Source: DATKCT01 sp035513055 (GTDB lineage Bacteria; Verrucomicrobiota; Verrucomicrobiia; Verrucomicrobiales; DEV007). From it: 64,000 bases of DNA. Positions 61,793-64,000 of the stretch are shown piece after piece. Numbering within the stretch: the first letter of the stretch is position 1; every line of letters starts with the position of its first letter. The notes below the pieces were generated by a model, which ran no database searches, was not told the DNA's origin, and saw nothing but the letters and a program-made list of their open reading frames with translations. The stretch spans positions 14,138 to 78,137 of the forward strand of contig DATKCT010000036.1 in NCBI GenBank assembly GCA_035513055.1, in the 5' to 3' direction. Both the position numbers and the translations under genes were made by a program.

Positions 61793-61812
61793 TAGCCCGC
61801 ATTTCTCATAGC
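61793..61812 (+). repeat. Family A core upstream of rapA
   Basis: TAGCCCGCATTTCTCATAGC in the 132-base gap between rapA and the methyltransferase gene. Confidence 0.5.
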
Positions 61813-61821
61813 GTTAATCGC

Positions 61822-62544
61822 TCAAGCCTGGCGCCAGACTCCCAGAATGGATTTGCCCAGGTTTCGCCCGAAGACCGGATCGAGCTTCCGCGAGACCGGC
61901 ACCAATCTCCCATCCCAGAAGCGGATCTGGGCGAGCGTCGGACTCGCCGAGTGTAGAATCAGCCGGTTGGCCAGAGACGCCAACAATCCGGCGGCGTCGA
62001 GATACTCCATACGCACCTCCGGGAGTCCAGCCGGAGCGGCCGCCCGCAAGGACTTCCGGTTATAGCGACGATAATGCCCGATGGCGCGGTCAAACGCCGT
62101 GAAGAGCCATTGGTGGGCCGGACTCAACACGACCAAGTGTCCCCCCCGGCGGAGCCGGTCCCGGGCCCGGATCAACTCCGCGGCGTCGTCCTCGATATGC
62201 TCGAGGACATCCATGTAGAGAATGGTGTCGAAAACGGGTTCCGCGTCGAGAGCCGACAAGGTTCCTGTCACAATCCGCAGCGGAACCGGCAGCGGTTCGG
62301 CCGCGAACCGGCGCTGCATCTCCGCCGCCAATCCAGGATCCGGCTCGACACTGCACCACTCCGTCACCGCATCCAAACACAGCGCCCGCGTTGTCGCTCC
62401 AATCCCCCCGCCCGCCTCGAGGACGCGTCCCCGGACAAAGCGCTGCACCCGGTCACGGCAATACCTTTTCCAGCGGACAGCATGCTGAAAGACTTTTAGT
62501 TCGTCTCCAACGTACTCATAGGATCCGCTCGCATCCCTCAACAT
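61822..62544 (-). CDS. Class I SAM-dependent methyltransferase
   Basis: A 240-residue methyltransferase with SAM motif I VLEAGGGIGATTRALC, acidic post-I SVEPDPGLAAEM, and the DVLEHIEDDAAELIRARDRL block of the UbiE/Methyltransf_11/23 group. Later, GHYRRYNRKSL is a segment often seen in methyltransferases paired with sugar or polyprenyl glycosyltransferases. The substrate is unknown. Its 5' end overlaps the upstream GT2 gene by 29 bases, implying a shared lipid-linked or cell-envelope glycan pathway. Confidence 0.82.
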   Translation of the reverse strand: MLRDASGSYEYVGDELKVFQHAVRWKRYCRDRVQRFVRGRVLEAGGGIGATTRALCLDAVTEWCSVEPDPGLAAEMQRRFAAEPLPVPLRIVTGTLSALDAEPVFDTILYMDVLEHIEDDAAELIRARDRLRRGGHLVVLSPAHQWLFTAFDRAIGHYRRYNRKSLRAAAPAGLPEVRMEYLDAAGLLASLANRLILHSASPTLAQIRFWDGRLVPVSRKLDPVFGRNLGKSILGVWRQA

Positions 62545-63517
62545 AGTAAATGTAGTCCCGGCTGGGCAGAAAACTCGCGTTGGACCGCGCCTGCAAGACC
62601 AGAAAGGCGAATTGCAAACACAACGCCACGATCTGGATGAATCCCGCCACGAGAAGCGCGCCCAAGACCAGCGCCCACGACAGAACCGCCTGATCTTGGA
62701 TTATCCGGTAAACCACCAGTCCCACGAGACCCAGCGCCAGCAGCGCAAAACTCAATACGCTGCCAATCAACAACTTCACTCCGATTATCTCACCAAACAC
62801 GGAAATTGCGCTGAGCCCGTGAATCACGAGTCCGATAAAACTCATCTTCGACTCGCCGGTCAACCGCCGCGCCCGGTCGGTGGGAACAAGCGCGAACGGC
62901 ACCCGGGCGCGGACCAGAGCCGCAGCATAATGATTCCAGATTTCCGACACGGAAACCACCCGTCTCAAAAGCTGCCACGGGATAACGCTGAAGTTCCCAA
63001 AACGAATGCGCTCCCCCGTAAGCAGCCGGTGCAGTTGACGGTAGCACCAATAGCACGCTTGAAAAAACCACCGCTCCGCACGCTGCTGCCGCTCGGCAAA
63101 AATCACCTTCCGCCCGCCTTCGGCCAGCATTGCCTGCAACAGCCGCGGAATGGCCTCCGGAGCGTCCTCCCCATCTCCGTCCATCAACACCACCGCATCT
63201 GCCTCCCGCTGTTCCGAGGCATGAGCCATCCCCACGGCCAGAGCGCGCTGATGCCCAAGATTGCGCCGCAGATGGAGGACCTCGACCCGGATGGGAGCTG
63301 CGCTCACCGGCGGATCCCACCGCTCAGGAACCGGCTCCGGCGAGGCGTCGTCAATGAACACGACCTCGGGCATGACTCCGAGCGGAACGAGTTCTTCGGC
63401 GATCCGGCGCAGCAAAAGTTGGGCGGCGCGCCAGTCGTTGTAAACCGGGACCAGCACCACCACGTGACCCGGCAACCGGTCCGGCGCTTCACCCTCAGGC
63501 CCTGGCGTTTCGCTCAT
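62516..63517 (-). CDS. GT2 family glycosyltransferase (dolichyl/undecaprenyl-P type)
   Basis: A 333-residue glycosyltransferase: GT-A fold with the VLVPVYNDWRAAQLLL start, nucleotide-sugar Asp (EVVFIDDAS), LHLRRNLGHQRALAVGMAHA, and the metal DxD-like VLMDGDGEDAPEAI. Two C-terminal transmembrane helices (about 250-275, LIGSVLSFALLALGLVGLVVY; and 290-312) anchor it. This resembles ArnC/DPM1-like enzymes that move sugars to polyprenyl phosphate. The start Met at 63517 lies just before the fold. Coupled to the methyltransferase gene. Confidence 0.86.
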   Translation of the reverse strand: MSETPGPEGEAPDRLPGHVVVLVPVYNDWRAAQLLLRRIAEELVPLGVMPEVVFIDDASPEPVPERWDPPVSAAPIRVEVLHLRRNLGHQRALAVGMAHASEQREADAVVLMDGDGEDAPEAIPRLLQAMLAEGGRKVIFAERQQRAERWFFQACYWCYRQLHRLLTGERIRFGNFSVIPWQLLRRVVSVSEIWNHYAAALVRARVPFALVPTDRARRLTGESKMSFIGLVIHGLSAISVFGEIIGVKLLIGSVLSFALLALGLVGLVVYRIIQDQAVLSWALVLGALLVAGFIQIVALCLQFAFLVLQARSNASFLPSRDYIYYVEGCERIL

Positions 63518-63690
63518 CCCTGTCCGTCTTATGTGCTCTGAGCCTGCGTTCCCAGACCAATTTTCAAGGGGGATCTTCAGCGGAGACGGGGCCGCCGCGC
63601 AATGCCGGATCCTCCTCAACCCATGATGAGGCGCTGTTTAGGCGCCAACGAGCCTTGGGTGGGCACGTTTTGAAAGGGAGCGGAGGCGGG

Positions 63691-63740
63691 AGGCGCCGGC
63701 GTTCCTTGACCGTTGATTCCAAACGCATGAGAACATTCAA
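63691..63740 (-). repeat. Family B dispersed repeat, copy 4 (reverse)
   Basis: On the minus strand: TTGAATGTTCTCATGCGTTT, ATCAACGGTCAAGG, AACGCCGGCGCCT. It is shorter than copies 1-3. The 376-base gap 63518-63893 shows no gene otherwise. Confidence 0.65.
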
Positions 63741-63893
63741 CGACGATGCCTTGTCCCGGCCGGTGCACAGGCTGTGCGGATGAGGCGATCACAGAGCAGG
63801 GGGGCGGCGCTCAGAGTCAAGGCAGGCGCTCCGGCGGCGAGCCCCCCCAGTGATCCCACCTCTTGCCTGCGAACCCGGGTCCGTGCATCGTCG

Positions 63894-64000
63894 ATGAGGA
63901 TGTCCGCCGTCCCTCCGGTCTATCGCTTTCGCTGGCTCTCCCTCCTCCTGCTTGTCCTCGCCGCTGCCGCCGGCTTCGTGGCCGCGAGCGGCGACAGCTT
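63894..64000 (+). CDS. Start of an exported protein (partial)
   Basis: An ATG at 63894 (a second in-frame at 63900) opens a frame to the window end. It begins MRMSAVPPVYRFRWLS followed by a hydrophobic LLLLVLAAAAGFVAA, a signal peptide or membrane anchor. Only 35 residues are visible, so the protein cannot be named. Confidence 0.45.
   Translation, partial: MRMSAVPPVYRFRWLSLLLLVLAAAAGFVAASGDS

Noticed and set aside
1..64000. CRISPR array, prophage, rRNA or integrated plasmid
   Set aside because: No regularly spaced repeats, phage structural or replication genes, rRNA-like segments or plasmid partition genes were seen.

Overview
The window reads as a high-GC chromosomal segment from a member of the Verrucomicrobiota (PVC superphylum). 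Pointers are a paired DUF1549/DUF1553 plus DUF1501 operon, a ybeZ - 7TM-HD - ybeY cluster, an ECF sigma/anti-sigma cassette with a secretin-N-like secreted protein, a LamG/thrombospondin-type-3 remnant, a monoheme CxxCH secreted protein, and dispersed intergenic repeats. Genus level cannot be read from the sequence. Housekeeping genes (hisS, aspS, nadE, prmA, obg, ispH, rapA, one tRNA-Gly) show that it is chromosome, not plasmid or phage.

Layout. 1-4.4 kb: tail of a repeat protein, a VIT1/CCC1 metal transporter, a two-gene amidohydrolase operon on the minus strand, and a leaderless small gene whose frame continues through a TGA. 4.5-8.2 kb: two overlapping ABC exporter half-transporters with complementary degenerate motifs. 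8.3-14.8 kb: hisS-aspS, a repeat-rich intergenic zone with a truncated REP-associated transposase, nadE, and a small membrane protein. 15-24 kb: AI-2E-type permease, PQQ-propeller protein, a trehalose synthase/phosphatase fusion overlapping a GH15 hydrolase, prmA behind tRNA-Gly(GCC), and a site-2 protease. 24-32.9 kb: Tat-exported enolase-superfamily protein, PhoD-like phosphoesterase, two secreted unknowns, then phoH/ybeZ, a short 7TM-HD phosphodiesterase, ybeY and a DUF1232 protein. 33-40.6 kb: manA and a TIGR04282 glycosyltransferase, monoheme protein, exported rhodanese with a terminator, vanadium-haloperoxidase-like PAP2 protein, lipid kinase, and two small unknowns. 40.6-42.8 kb: translationally coupled secretin-N-like / sigma / anti-sigma cassette. 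43-52 kb: DUF1501 and DUF1549/1553 proteins, a TIR-TPR protein, and a cytoplasmic fusion of an alpha/beta hydrolase with a subtilisin protease. 52.3-64 kb: a LamG/PPC/TSP3 pseudogene, VanZ, obg, ispH, L,D-transpeptidase, LpxL-like acyltransferase, GxxExxY protein, rapA, a methyltransferase and GT2 pair, and the start of an exported protein.

Two interspersed repeat families thread the intergenic DNA. Family A carries a CCCGCATTTCTCATACC core, often fused to the stop codon of the preceding gene. Family B carries a GTTGAACGTTTTCATGCG core. The observations most worth following are the in-frame TGA with a SECIS-like hairpin at 4094, the hydrolase-subtilisin fusion beside a TIR-TPR protein, the asymmetric ABC exporter, the amidohydrolase partner that has lost its metal ligands, and the repeat families.
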